64,000 nt of DNA from Candidatus Thermodiscus eudorianus (GTDB lineage: Archaea; Thermoproteota; Thermoprotei_A; Sulfolobales; Acidilobaceae), in assembly GCA_015521085.1 (NCBI GenBank), contig WAOW01000005.1, forward strand, positions 310,001-374,000, read 5' to 3'. This document shows positions 43,801-51,915 of the stretch, piece by piece. The position numbers were made by a program, and so were the translations under genes. The notes below the pieces were generated by a model. The model was not told where the DNA came from. It saw only the letters and a program-made list of their open reading frames with translations, and did not search any database. Numbering within the stretch: position 1 is the stretch's first letter; the number at the start of each line of letters is the position of its first letter.

Positions 43801-45609
43801 GACAACGTGTTGATCTTGAAGGATGTCCGGTCCGCTAGGATAGACGATGCCAGCTTTATTGGGGTCCCAGGCGTGCATATTGAGAGAGCGCTCGTATACG
43901 TCACGGGAGGGGGAGTCTATAACATAACTAATCCAGCGTACGCGGGGTTGCTCGATGCAAGATACTATACTAGCCGTGCTTTCATCGACGGGGTCGTGTT
44001 TAATAATGTTACGGGCAAGATGATCTACGTTTATAGCAGTAGTGGAGGAGAGTTCGGGCTAGCGAATATTGGGTTGGACGCTACAGTGAGTAGCTCCAGC
44101 AATAGCTACTTCCTCTCATTAATGTACAGGGGGACAGTCTATACCGGCAACCTAGTAGCCAACCATTCCACTGGCACGCCGATATACGTGAACGGTGGAA
44201 CACTCTACATGCACTACTCATCGCTGACGAACAACACCTGCTACGGCCTCAGAGTCCAGGGAGGGGCTGTAAACGCTACACACAACTACTGGGGAGACTC
44301 GAATGGTCCAGTGTTTACTGAGTCGTGTGACGCCAAGGATCCAGAGGAGGTCTACAACACGACAACCATATACTATAGGCCCCCTCTGGTAAACCTGCCG
44401 CGAGAGAACGACACTACTCCCCCGACAGTTAGCATCACATCTCCAGCCGACAACGCCGTCTTGAAGGGCTTGGCATGGTTTAACGTATCCTACAGCGACG
44501 ACTATGGTGTTATGGCGGTTGTGATCCTTGTGGACGAGCAGCCCGCCGCGATCCTATTCGAGGGCAATAACTCTGCCAGGATCGATACGTCCATCTTCAA
44601 GGACGGCAACCACACGATATACGCTATCGCATACGACTACGCAGGCCATACAAGCATCGTTAGCATAGGAGTGGAAATCGAGAATAGCAAGCCCTCTGCG
44701 AACATAACGGAGCCCATCAACAACAGCATTGTATCCGGCTACCTGACGATCAGGTACTACGTCTACGACGATAACCTCGACACCGCGAGGCTCTACGCCA
44801 ACAACACGGTCATCTCATCCACGACGAGGACCGGCTACACGAGCTACACGCTCAACACGAAGAGCTACAGTGACGGCCCACTATGGCTCAAAGTCACAGC
44901 GGTAGACGAGGACGGGCAGACCTCCGAGTACAGGATACTCGTGACCATAGACAATACCCCGCCCTCGCTGATCGTAGACACTCCAGGCAACAACTCCTAC
45001 ATCAGGGGCACCAGGCAGGTCAAGTTCTCAACCCACGACAGGCACCCGAAGGAGTACAGGATCTACCTCAACGGCACCCTCATAGAGAACGACACCTCCA
45101 CAGGAACCATCACCTACAACCTAGACACCACGAGGTACCAGGATGGGCGGTACAACCTGACGATCTACACGGTAGACAGGGCCGGCAACGCTAACGCGAC
45201 TACAAGATTCATTACTATAGACAACACTCCCCCCAGCGCAACCATACAGTCCCCCAGCAACGGGCAAGACTTGACGGGGACCGTCAACATAACAGTCGAC
45301 GCCAGCGACGCCATAGGCTTAAGATACGTAACCATATACATCAACGGGACCCTGGTATTCAACAAGACAGTCGACCCCGACAACCCCACAGACCCAACCT
45401 ACACCTATGAATGGGACACCACCAAATACCAAGACGGCACCTACAACATCACAACAGTAGTCTACGATCTAGCCGGCAACACCGACACAGACCAGAAAAC
45501 CGTGCAGGTACTAAACGCACAGCCAGTACCGGAGAGCGGCCTCCTAGCACTCGTAGCCCTAGCCATAGCCCTCCTGGTTCTCCTCGCCAAGACGAGGAGG
45601 AACCGCTAA
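40804..45609 (+). CDS. Giant beta-helix surface protein with Ig-like domains and VPES tail
   Basis: This 1601-residue protein has a signal peptide (about 6-25) followed by about 1150 residues of right-handed parallel beta-helix repeats rich in N-x-S/T sequons, ending with HNYWGDSNGP (about 1160). Four Ig-like domains follow, each opening with a PPS/KPS...SP-N motif near residues 1202, 1296, 1382 and 1471. The end is PVPESG (about 1573), a membrane helix and KTRRNR. It is a predicted glycosylated cell-surface protein, perhaps an S-layer-associated adhesin or polysaccharide-binding protein. The protein at the right edge of the window is a collinear paralogue across the last about 450 residues. 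Confidence 0.85.
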   Translation: MNYKWMKLIILLSLALTATLLITHGEDGGSGDLVIANTTTLRNRVLTIQGSLIIEPGGKLILENSTIILDETKDFQYNVTVKGELDLNDNSKINTTSGYKYTVYVDNGTLTINNSALENIGGNSGPGISASGESPRLEFHNALITYKGYYMKILVHVDTKTDGVEATLGRLSVNGLRTQSEDGNVPQNYMIKVEGDTVFSITGVDFLDGKLTGWSDIFISYSASTTRIPSNITLNLTSSKADTIKVYSYKKLNLRIHNVTGGTLTVSGSYNVFLNASVTNSTFTGKIDVDYSELYARDLNAQSIKAENTNVTIIDSAITNPGNDGVYVYESLKEHFSINLTNVKIINVTQGYYYGEQSGVKIHQANRDTEVHIKNLTVTRKPGEEGVPGIYIGDVKGAEIHVSDSEIPGIEISTDKNFFDGGMSERVNLYLSNVKSSLDGKPIVVYRGSSSSKLSGSYAQIFIYNCSNIEVGNMSFTESIPNPLVIAGSSDIKVSNITTNNSVFHAAILVLDSRNIDLEGLRINSSTTSQYTRSIALVNASDVTLNNSEIWGGSDYQFANALLISYSTLEMDKTSITSTVSNSIAVQAIKYSTLSITDSNITSASTGIKAAGSTDISPPQSLSIYHSSVTAGYRAVVNDNRLIIQSSNLTVETESPRSSSYVLALSHPRYLLVNASKLESTIASGYIDSIVYLDAGNAGNLNLTLTGNNLTGPAKYGIYVASFTNASSSLVIKDNSLQGQIVSILLKSSEGASVTDNRITSGASSPGGIVLKPSSIGQTLHEIQGNLIDGRPITYLYRDTAIGLHGFGQIIAVMSHVEAENTGITGYPGVVQLYSSTMTVKNASITAPYSDNGALDSYERQDAPVFKTEYSSTLTIEGSRINAKTSLILFEVELNGGTGEGLVLNNTRIEGTAYRLVDTTAQVSIGIYNSVINWNATIEGSLNHEITRMYCNTGNPGLEFDLVNTRVTIASGKKFDLEQVRRVYWKNVTVESSSKTGISDNVLILKDVRSARIDDASFIGVPGVHIERALVYVTGGGVYNITNPAYAGLLDARYYTSRAFIDGVVFNNVTGKMIYVYSSSGGEFGLANIGLDATVSSSSNSYFLSLMYRGTVYTGNLVANHSTGTPIYVNGGTLYMHYSSLTNNTCYGLRVQGGAVNATHNYWGDSNGPVFTESCDAKDPEEVYNTTTIYYRPPLVNLPRENDTTPPTVSITSPADNAVLKGLAWFNVSYSDDYGVMAVVILVDEQPAAILFEGNNSARIDTSIFKDGNHTIYAIAYDYAGHTSIVSIGVEIENSKPSANITEPINNSIVSGYLTIRYYVYDDNLDTARLYANNTVISSTTRTGYTSYTLNTKSYSDGPLWLKVTAVDEDGQTSEYRILVTIDNTPPSLIVDTPGNNSYIRGTRQVKFSTHDRHPKEYRIYLNGTLIENDTSTGTITYNLDTTRYQDGRYNLTIYTVDRAGNANATTRFITIDNTPPSATIQSPSNGQDLTGTVNITVDASDAIGLRYVTIYINGTLVFNKTVDPDNPTDPTYTYEWDTTKYQDGTYNITTVVYDLAGNTDTDQKTVQVLNAQPVPESGLLALVALAIALLVLLAKTRRNR

Positions 45610-45704
45610 CCCCCACTTTCTTCGCCTCTCCCCGAACACATGTCTACGCAAGCTATCGACCCTACCAGTCCCAATTTACGGCTTCCTTACCTGGAAGGGC
45701 TGGG

Positions 45705-45715
45705 GAGGGACCCTC
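45705..45715. repeat. GAGGGWCCCTC palindrome (A centre), intergenic
   Basis: Exact copy in the gap between the convergent surface-protein and SRPBCC genes. Confidence 0.9.
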
Positions 45716-45723
45716 AAGCCATA

Positions 45724-46197
45724 TCAAGCCAGTGGATACCATTCCCCAGATTCTAGAAGCTTCTTCGCCTTCTGTAGGCCTTCATGCATGTGGGCGCTTA
45801 TCCTCCTAGCAACCACGAGGGAGTCGAGGACCGGCCCGATCGGCCCCCATGAAAGCCTGTAGTCTAGCTCCATCTCCACGAGGGTCCCTCTGCCTCCCGG
45901 CTTGAATATGCCTGTGAGCTCGTACCAGGCGAGGGGACCCTTCTCAACCCTAACCATGACGTCTCGGAACCCCCTATTCCACTCGAACTCCACAGCCCTC
46001 GTCACCCAGATGAGGTCTAGCGGCCCGACTCTGGCCCGGTACCTGACAGTCGATCCGACCCCTAGAACCGTGCCTTCTATCCTCTCAGCGCTGACTATCG
46101 ATGGATGCCACTTTGGCGCGTTCACGCCATCCGCGATGAACCCGAACACCCTGTCTACAGGCGCGTTTATCTCCACCCGGAACCTGAGCCTCGCCAT
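45724..46197 (-). CDS. SRPBCC (START-like) ligand-binding domain protein
   Basis: The start was chosen at ATG 46197 (MARLRFRVEINAPVDRVFGF); the open frame extends 30 codons further but without coding character. The 157-residue product has the SRPBCC helix-grip fold pattern: INAPVDRVFGFIADGVNAPK, WHPSIVSAE, then a long C-terminal helix with RRISAHMHEGLQKAKKLL. Such domains bind hydrophobic ligands (polyketide cyclase, START). It is the last gene of a minus-strand set with a membrane protein and a GMC oxidoreductase. Palindrome copy at 45880-45890. Confidence 0.85.
   Translation of the reverse strand: MARLRFRVEINAPVDRVFGFIADGVNAPKWHPSIVSAERIEGTVLGVGSTVRYRARVGPLDLIWVTRAVEFEWNRGFRDVMVRVEKGPLAWYELTGIFKPGGRGTLVEMELDYRLSWGPIGPVLDSLVVARRISAHMHEGLQKAKKLLESGEWYPLA
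45880..45890. repeat. GAGGGWCCCTC palindrome (T centre), in CDS
   Basis: Exact copy in the SRPBCC gene, Arg-Gly-Thr-Leu frame on the minus strand. Confidence 0.9.
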
Positions 46198-46297
46198 AAC
46201 ATGGCCCCACCACATGTAACAGGCTGCCCCGCGGGGAAAAGCCTTTGAAGCCCTCGGAGGGCATGGGGAGGTAAATGATCGTGGCATTGGATTTCTA

Positions 46298-46684
46298 CTA
46301 GCACCTCCTCGACTTGTTGAGAGCCACCACGTATAGCGCGAGCGAGACCAGCGCTATAGCGCCGTCGACCATCGAGTTCAGCTTCAGGGCCCCGACTGTA
46401 GGATACCTAGCGTACCAGGCCATGCTTGAAACCGACGAAACAAGCTTTCCAACCCCCAGCGGGAGCAGCATGGCCCAGTACCTCTCCGGGTTCACCGCCA
46501 CCAGCAGGGCTAGAATCGATACAGTGGCCATGAATGCGAGAGCCAGAGAGTGCCACAGCGCTGCATCGCTGTCCACGCCCGTGCCAGGGAATGTCGTGGG
46601 CGAGAAGGCGAAGACTAGGCCGACGATGACGAAGCCTAGAAAAGCCAGCAGGGCCAAGACCCTGACTATACCCCAGAACCTCAC
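46298..46684 (-). CDS. Four-helix membrane protein in GMC operon
   Basis: This is a 128-residue protein with four hydrophobic helices (about 8-28, 45-62, 69-90 and 105-122). Its ATG overlaps the stop of the upstream GMC oxidoreductase (4-base overlap), so it is translationally coupled to it and could anchor the enzyme or pass electrons. No quinone or heme ligands are obvious. Function unknown. Confidence 0.65.
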   Translation of the reverse strand: MRFWGIVRVLALLAFLGFVIVGLVFAFSPTTFPGTGVDSDAALWHSLALAFMATVSILALLVAVNPERYWAMLLPLGVGKLVSSVSSMAWYARYPTVGALKLNSMVDGAIALVSLALYVVALNKSRRC

Positions 46685-48516
46685 CTCGGGCCACCCAAGT
46701 CCCTAGAGATACTCCTCGAAATAATCAGTGCAATGGCGTTAATTGTAAGCTGTGGGTTCACCCGGGTCGTCGACGGGAGGACCGAGGCGTCAGCCACGTA
46801 AAGGTTCTCCACTCCATAAACCCTACCACCCCCGTCGACGACACCCGCATCGGGGTCGCTAGCCATCCTGGCAGTACTCATGGGGTGGTAGGCGCTCAGC
46901 TTGTAGCCCCGGGGCCCTGTAGACTCAAGGAGCCTATCGAGCTCGGAGAGACTCCTAACGCCCCGGCCCCTCTTCAACGGTGGATAGACCTTCTCCGCGC
47001 CGGCCGCGAATAGGATCTCGGCCGACAGCCTGATGCCGGCCTTCACCTTCTCCAGGTCGTTCGTGCATAGGTTGTACCTGGCGACGCCGAAGAGCCTGAA
47101 CCCGAAGACATTGCCAACGCACGAATCACTGGTCTGGACTCCGATAGAGGCCAGCCTCGGATAGTTAGCTAGCTCGCCTATTGGGAGGCTCGCAGCACTA
47201 TACCCAATGCCGGGCGGGGGGAAAGTCGCCAGGAGCAGGGTGTGATGCTCCTCTAGGAGGTCGTCCACGTAGTATGATTGCATGGTACCCCTCCAGCCAT
47301 AGATGGCCTCCGGCATAACGGCGCTGACGCCAGCAGCCGGGTGTATATGGAGGTGGCGCCCCAGGCTCCTAGACCCGACCCCGGACTTCTTCAGCAGCCT
47401 TGGAGTATTGAGTGCGCCAGCAGAGACAACCACGGCTCTAGCCGCGATCCTCCTCGATACATTCCCTAAACGAACAACCACGCCGACAGCCCTGCCATTC
47501 CCCACGAGTATCTTCTCGACGACGGCGCCGGTATAGATCTCGGCCCCGTTCTCAACCGCCTCCCTCAGGAAGCCGAGCCTCATATCAACCTTACCACCAC
47601 ATGGACAGCCGAAGGCGCACTCCCCGAGCCCCCTGCACCCGGAGATGGGCCTACGAACTGGGCCATGGCTGAGCCCTAGGGACTCGGCGCCCCTCCTCAT
47701 GACCATCGCGTTACCGCCTAGGAGGGCCTCGGGGACGGGCTTTACATTGAGCCTCTCCTCGACTATCCTATATGCCTCCCCTAGCTCGTCAAGGCCGATG
47801 TTCACCCCCGTCTCCCTCCTCCACTCGGCCAAGGCGTCCTCGGGGACCCGGAACATGGTGCCGGAGTTGACGGTTACAGTCCCGCCTAAGACCCTTCCAA
47901 AGGGGAGACTGATGCTAGGGACTCCCCAGGTGAACGTCAATCCACTATCCCAATAATACTTCAAAGCCCTGTAGACTGGGTGCTCCCCGTACAGTTCCTC
48001 AAGCCTGGGCTCCGGCCCCGCCTCGAAGACTGCGACACGGTACCCCTCCCTCGACAGGCTCCACGCCACGACGGCACCGCCAGCACCGCTGCCGACAACC
48101 ACGACGTCATAACTCTCTCCAGGCCCCTTGGACGCGGAGAGCTCGACGTGTCTACACTCGGTGACGGGCGGGAGACGGTTGCTCCTCCTGTAACCTATCT
48201 TCCCAGCCTCCCCTTCATCGGTATAGTACGCTGCGAGCAGGAGGAACTCGAACATCCCGATCAAATCGCTGATCAAGCTCTCGGGACTCAGCCTCTCCAG
48301 CCACTCCCGCCTCTCCTCCACGCTCAGCCTGTTGAAGGTCTTCAGCTTACTCTTCAGTGGGGCTAGGTTAACCAGTAGAGACGCCGTGTTCAACAGCTTC
48401 CTAGGCCCCCTGTCGATGACGGGGATCATCTTCTCCCCGAATACTTCAACGGGCCTCACAGTACCCAGCTCGGCCTCGGAGAGACTCCTTAAAACGGCTA
48501 GGAGCCTACCAGACAA
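46681..48516 (-). CDS. GMC-family FAD oxidoreductase
   Basis: This 611-residue protein has an FAD dinucleotide site VVVVGSGAGGAVVAWSLSRE (about 139-158), the second GMC signature GRVLGGTVTVNSGTMFRVPE, a cysteine-rich CRGLGECAFGCPCGGK (spacing like a small metal or Fe-S site), and the C-terminal catalytic region YHPMSTARM with NPQLTINA. The closest style is the long-chain alcohol/cholesterol oxidase branch. It oxidises an alcohol substrate and passes electrons to an unknown acceptor. About 130 extra N-terminal residues are helical. First gene of a three-gene operon with the membrane protein and SRPBCC protein. Confidence 0.88.
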   Translation of the reverse strand: MSGRLLAVLRSLSEAELGTVRPVEVFGEKMIPVIDRGPRKLLNTASLLVNLAPLKSKLKTFNRLSVEERREWLERLSPESLISDLIGMFEFLLLAAYYTDEGEAGKIGYRRSNRLPPVTECRHVELSASKGPGESYDVVVVGSGAGGAVVAWSLSREGYRVAVFEAGPEPRLEELYGEHPVYRALKYYWDSGLTFTWGVPSISLPFGRVLGGTVTVNSGTMFRVPEDALAEWRRETGVNIGLDELGEAYRIVEERLNVKPVPEALLGGNAMVMRRGAESLGLSHGPVRRPISGCRGLGECAFGCPCGGKVDMRLGFLREAVENGAEIYTGAVVEKILVGNGRAVGVVVRLGNVSRRIAARAVVVSAGALNTPRLLKKSGVGSRSLGRHLHIHPAAGVSAVMPEAIYGWRGTMQSYYVDDLLEEHHTLLLATFPPPGIGYSAASLPIGELANYPRLASIGVQTSDSCVGNVFGFRLFGVARYNLCTNDLEKVKAGIRLSAEILFAAGAEKVYPPLKRGRGVRSLSELDRLLESTGPRGYKLSAYHPMSTARMASDPDAGVVDGGGRVYGVENLYVADASVLPSTTRVNPQLTINAIALIISRSISRDLGGPR

Positions 48517-48659
48517 GGGATACCCGACCCACTAAAGATAGGCACCATAAACGAGTTATACAGGTTACCATACAGTCACGCGCAGGAAAACCGTTCTCCA
48601 TATTCCGGGCTTCGGGATCTCCCTTATCCGTCCTATCCGGCCTTCGGGGGTGGCCCCTA

Positions 48660-48670
48660 GAGGGACCCTC
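48660..48670. repeat. GAGGGWCCCTC palindrome (A centre), intergenic
   Basis: Exact copy 39 bases before the HAD gene. A second copy lies just inside that gene at 48723. Confidence 0.9.
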
Positions 48671-48708
48671 CCCCCATCTCTTATAACGGGGCTGCTAGAG
48701 GGTTTCCT

Positions 48709-49368
48709 ATGACGGTTGCAGAGAGGGTCCCTCTAGTGGAGTCTGGGTGTAGGCTGAGGCTTGTAATGTTTGACCTAGATGGCACCATCATCGACACCAT
48801 GGAGGTGTACGCAGGGCTAGCCTCCCAGATAGTCTCCAACATTGTTAGAGGCTTTGACGAAGACTATGTCAGGGAGGTGTACTTGGCCACGGCTGGCCGT
48901 AGCTTCCGAGACCAGCTACAGGCGATGGGTGTGCCGGGGGAGATGATAGAAGGAATCGCCGCCCGCTTCGAGGAATCCAAGATCAAGTCTCTGAGAGATG
49001 TGAAGCCCGCCGGGAGGGTCGTCGAGAGGATTAAACTGTTGAAGCGCTCCGGCCTGAGGGTAGCGCTCTCGACTAACAACGAGTGCAGGGTCATAGAGGG
49101 CCTAGACTGGGTTAAGGGGCTCTTCGACTATATACTCTGCCACGACCCCGACAGGGGGATTGGGAAGGGCAAGCCCCACCTGGAGATGCTCCTGGAGGCC
49201 GGCTTTAGGAGGTGCGAGATCGTCTTCGTGGGAGACAGTGATTACGACCTAGAAGTCTACAGGCCTCTGGGGGTCAAGACTCTGAGGACCCGTGGATTGT
49301 GGCGTGCAGACGATAATACCGTCGAAGAGATACTAGAGCTAGCCGGCAGGGGTGGAGGGACCCTCTAG
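48709..49368 (+). CDS. HAD-superfamily phosphatase
   Basis: This is a 219-residue protein. Motif I is FDLDGTIIDT (nucleophile D22, D24), motif II is VALSTNN, motif III includes the lysine in GIGKGKPHLEM and motif IV is VFVGDSDYDLEVY. The layout and helical cap (residues 30-100) match phosphoglycolate/beta-phosphoglucomutase-type phosphatases. The substrate is unknown. Two exact palindrome copies occur at the ends of the gene: 48723 (Arg-Val-Pro-Leu frame) and 49355, just before the stop. Confidence 0.88.
   Translation: MTVAERVPLVESGCRLRLVMFDLDGTIIDTMEVYAGLASQIVSNIVRGFDEDYVREVYLATAGRSFRDQLQAMGVPGEMIEGIAARFEESKIKSLRDVKPAGRVVERIKLLKRSGLRVALSTNNECRVIEGLDWVKGLFDYILCHDPDRGIGKGKPHLEMLLEAGFRRCEIVFVGDSDYDLEVYRPLGVKTLRTRGLWRADDNTVEEILELAGRGGGTL
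48723..48733. repeat. GAGGGWCCCTC palindrome (T centre), in CDS
   Basis: Exact copy near the start of the HAD gene, read in a third frame (Glu-Arg-Val-Pro-Leu). Confidence 0.9.
49355..49365. repeat. GAGGGWCCCTC palindrome (A centre), end of CDS
   Basis: Exact copy directly before the TAG stop of the HAD gene (Gly-Gly-Thr-Leu-stop). Confidence 0.9.
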
Positions 49369-49420
49369 CTCCCAGGGCATATACACCACACGAGGGAGAA
49401 GGCTGCTGGCGGCGGATAGC

Positions 49421-50107
49421 ATGGACGACGTCTGCAAGATAACCCTCACGTGGAACCCAGTCACCGGGTGCCTACACGACTGCACCTACTGCTACGCCCG
49501 TAGGCTCGTTGAAACACGGCTCAAGGACACCAGGAAGTATAGGGATGTGGGATTCAAGCCGAAGCTACACAGGTACGAGCTGAGGCGGAGGTTCAAGCCC
49601 GGCTCCTACGTGTTCGTGAGCGACATGGGAGACCTCTTCGGAGACTGGGTGCCCAGGGATTGGATAGCCCTCGTACTAAACACGATCAGGAAGAACAAGG
49701 GCACCCGGTTCCTCCTATTAACCAAGAACCCCTCCAGGTACCATGAGTTCCTAGACTCCATGCCCGGCAACGTGGTGCTCGGCGCAACAATAGAAACCAA
49801 CAGGGACGAACTCGCCAGGAGCCTCTCAAAGGCCCCACCGCCCAGCGAGAGATACAGGGCCATGGCGGGGCTAGAGTGGAGGGAGAAGCTAGTGGTGGTC
49901 GAGCCAATACTAGACTTCGACCAGGAAACCCTAACCAGGTGGATAGCCAGGATAGAGCCCCGGGGAGTATACATAGGATACGACAACTGGGGCAACAAGC
50001 TACAAGAGCCACCACTAGAGAAGACCCTAAACCTAATCAAAAGCCTTGAAGAGCTAGGGTTAAAGGTATGCAGGGGCACCATCAGGAAAGCATGGTACCA
50101 GCCATAA
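49421..50107 (+). CDS. DUF5131/Gp37-like radical SAM-type protein
   Basis: The start was chosen at ATG 49421, giving MDDVCKITLTWNPVTGC. An upstream GTG at 49352 is open but overlaps the HAD gene. The 228-residue product has the cysteine motif GCLHDCTYCYAR (Cx3Cx2C) for a radical-SAM [4Fe-4S] cluster, then FVSDMGDLFGDWVP and LLLTKNPSRY, the hallmark phrases of the phage Gp37/Gp68 (DUF5131) family. The reaction is unknown. The family is common in phages and prophage-rich genomes, which may hint at acquisition. Confidence 0.87.
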   Translation: MDDVCKITLTWNPVTGCLHDCTYCYARRLVETRLKDTRKYRDVGFKPKLHRYELRRRFKPGSYVFVSDMGDLFGDWVPRDWIALVLNTIRKNKGTRFLLLTKNPSRYHEFLDSMPGNVVLGATIETNRDELARSLSKAPPPSERYRAMAGLEWREKLVVVEPILDFDQETLTRWIARIEPRGVYIGYDNWGNKLQEPPLEKTLNLIKSLEELGLKVCRGTIRKAWYQP

Positions 50108-50168
50108 CCGTCCAGCTAACACAGCTGTTATATGCAACCGGCAGAAAACAGTATATAGGGGTGAAAGA

Positions 50169-50732
50169 GTGTATGGCCTGGAGGGTGTTATCAGGAGCAT
50201 ATACCGGGAGCTTGAGCGTTTAGGCTATAAGCCGGTAATTATTGGCACCTATGCGTTAATCCTCCAGGGCTGGCTCCCATCGGGGTATCTAGAGGAAACC
50301 AAGGATATTGATGTGTATATCGACGAGCCCATGGTAGTATTCGACGATAGGATTGAGGAGAGGATGCTAGCTCTCGGGCTTAGTATAGGAAGATCGGAGT
50401 CCGGTGGCTTCTATGTAGACGCTGGCAAGCCCGTGGAAATTGTCTACCCTATACACGACTTCTTCATTCCGAGAGTCCTATTGGAGCACACTGTGGTAGT
50501 TGGAGAATTGAGGGTGCTTGAGGGCCATGCTACGCTAGTCGCTAAGGCTCTTGGCTCCTCTATCGAGCACCTGGCTCCAATTATTAAAGCTATGAGTGCT
50601 GAAGTCAAACCCCAGAGACTATTCGGTCTTCTCGAATGCATTGTTGGCGAAGTAGAGCCTTCGAGATATGAGGTTGCTAAGAGAAGAATAGATGCCTTCA
50701 TCAAAAGATATTTAACAAATAAAGAAAGGTGA
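50169..50732 (+). CDS. Nucleotidyltransferase-fold protein
   Basis: This is a 187-residue protein with a GTG start. The N-terminal region VIIGTYALILQGWLPSGYLE followed by TKDIDVYIDEP has the GT(Y/S)-x-DxD arrangement of the nucleotidyltransferase superfamily, as in AbiEii-like toxins and DUF6036-type proteins. The stop overlaps the start of a second unknown gene by 4 bases (GTGA), so the pair could be a toxin-antitoxin or accessory module. It begins an accessory segment extending to 52.3 kb. Confidence 0.7.
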   Translation: MYGLEGVIRSIYRELERLGYKPVIIGTYALILQGWLPSGYLEETKDIDVYIDEPMVVFDDRIEERMLALGLSIGRSESGGFYVDAGKPVEIVYPIHDFFIPRVLLEHTVVVGELRVLEGHATLVAKALGSSIEHLAPIIKAMSAEVKPQRLFGLLECIVGEVEPSRYEVAKRRIDAFIKRYLTNKER

Positions 50733-51349
50733 TTCAAGTGAAAGTCGATCTCGGTGCCCTCATACCTGCCCTCAGAGATTGGACTCTTTGCATCGACGAG
50801 CCCACTTGTGAGTGTGTGATTTGCATTGAGTTACCGGAGTGGGCGGAGGAGCTCGGCGAGCGTGAGAGAGTATACCTGGCCCTCTACATCGCCTCCAGAC
50901 GCCTACTCGACTACAGGCTGGCCGCCGCCATGCATATCTATATGGTGAAGAACAGGGTTGCGCTAAAGCCAGAGATATTACTACGGGGCTTCAGAGAGTC
51001 CAGGACGACCTCCAAGGTCCCGCGAGCCGTTGAGGACGAGGGACCCTATGTATGGGAGGCAGTACTCTACAAGGGAATACTCTACGCGCAGGGAATACTG
51101 AGCCTAGACAAGCCAGTTATAGTCAAGGTAGAGCCTCCAAGGGATAAGCGGGGAAGGGAGAAGCTACGAGTTCTACTAGAGGGCAAGAGAGTGACAGTCA
51201 AGGGTAAGACATACCATGTCGGAGGCCTCATCAAAGAACTCGGCGGGCGAAGAATAGCGCCCTGGACATACCTGGTACCCAAGAGGAACCTGCCAAGACT
51301 ACTCGGACAAGTACCGAGAGCCCGTGTATCCATACTAGCTCCATCATGA
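50729..51349 (+). CDS. Unknown protein coupled to nucleotidyltransferase
   Basis: This is a 206-residue protein with a GTG start overlapping the upstream stop. An N-terminal CIDEPTCECVICIELPEW has four closely spaced cysteines (C-x6-C-x1-C-x2-C), a possible zinc site. A helical middle with RVYLALYIASRRLLDYRLAA follows, then a basic beta-rich C-terminal part (REKLRVLLEGKRVTVKGK). No family is recognised. The coupling points to a shared function with the nucleotidyltransferase. Confidence 0.6.
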   Translation: MIQVKVDLGALIPALRDWTLCIDEPTCECVICIELPEWAEELGERERVYLALYIASRRLLDYRLAAAMHIYMVKNRVALKPEILLRGFRESRTTSKVPRAVEDEGPYVWEAVLYKGILYAQGILSLDKPVIVKVEPPRDKRGREKLRVLLEGKRVTVKGKTYHVGGLIKELGGRRIAPWTYLVPKRNLPRLLGQVPRARVSILAPS

Positions 51350-51473
51350 CATCACGCTTTCCACCTAGGGCTTTGGGACAACGGTTAGGCATAGGTAGAT
51401 GTCGAAGCCTTCCTAAAAATTAAAATCATCGTAGAAGGAAACGTTGGTGAGTTGTGATAGGTTTTCTTTATTT

Positions 51474-51915
51474 TTATTTAAGAAGTTCTCTTATAGCCTT
51501 TGTTATACTCCACACCTTTATAATTCCAGTTTCAGCTATTCTGTTAAAGTCATTATCGTTTGTTATGAGTATAGCATTTGCTTTTAGACAGGTTGCAGCA
51601 TGGTATAGATCAGCGTATTTCTTTTCTGGAATAAAAGGTTTACATATATCTATATGATTATGATCTGGTTCGACTAGAACCGCTTTACCTACGATTAGTG
51701 AATAAAGGATTTCCTGCTTGCTCTCTTATATGTGGAAGCTTGCTTGAGAGTTTATCCAGCCAAGACCTGTACTCTTCGAGAAGAACACTATTAATAACAA
51801 CCTCTATGCTGGGGTCACTGAGAAGTTTGTGGATAAGGCGTGTCGTCTCGGTATAGCCTGATTTAAAGGCTGCTATAAAGACGTTAGTATCTAGAAGAAA
51901 TCTTCTCTTTTGCAA
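51474..51915 (-). pseudogene. PIN-domain toxin, frameshifted
   Basis: The frame from ATG 51915 gives the PIN N-terminus RRFLLDTNVFIAAFKSGYTE and stops after 76 residues at 51685. The remaining PIN motifs continue in another frame: YADLYHAATCLKANAILITN then DNDFNRIAETGIIKVWSI, ending at a TAA at 51474-51476. One base change near 51700 would rejoin them to about 146 residues, normal for VapC. The antitoxin gene is intact and overlaps the start by 32 bases. The toxin is probably inactive, unless the shift is a sequencing error. Confidence 0.78.
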
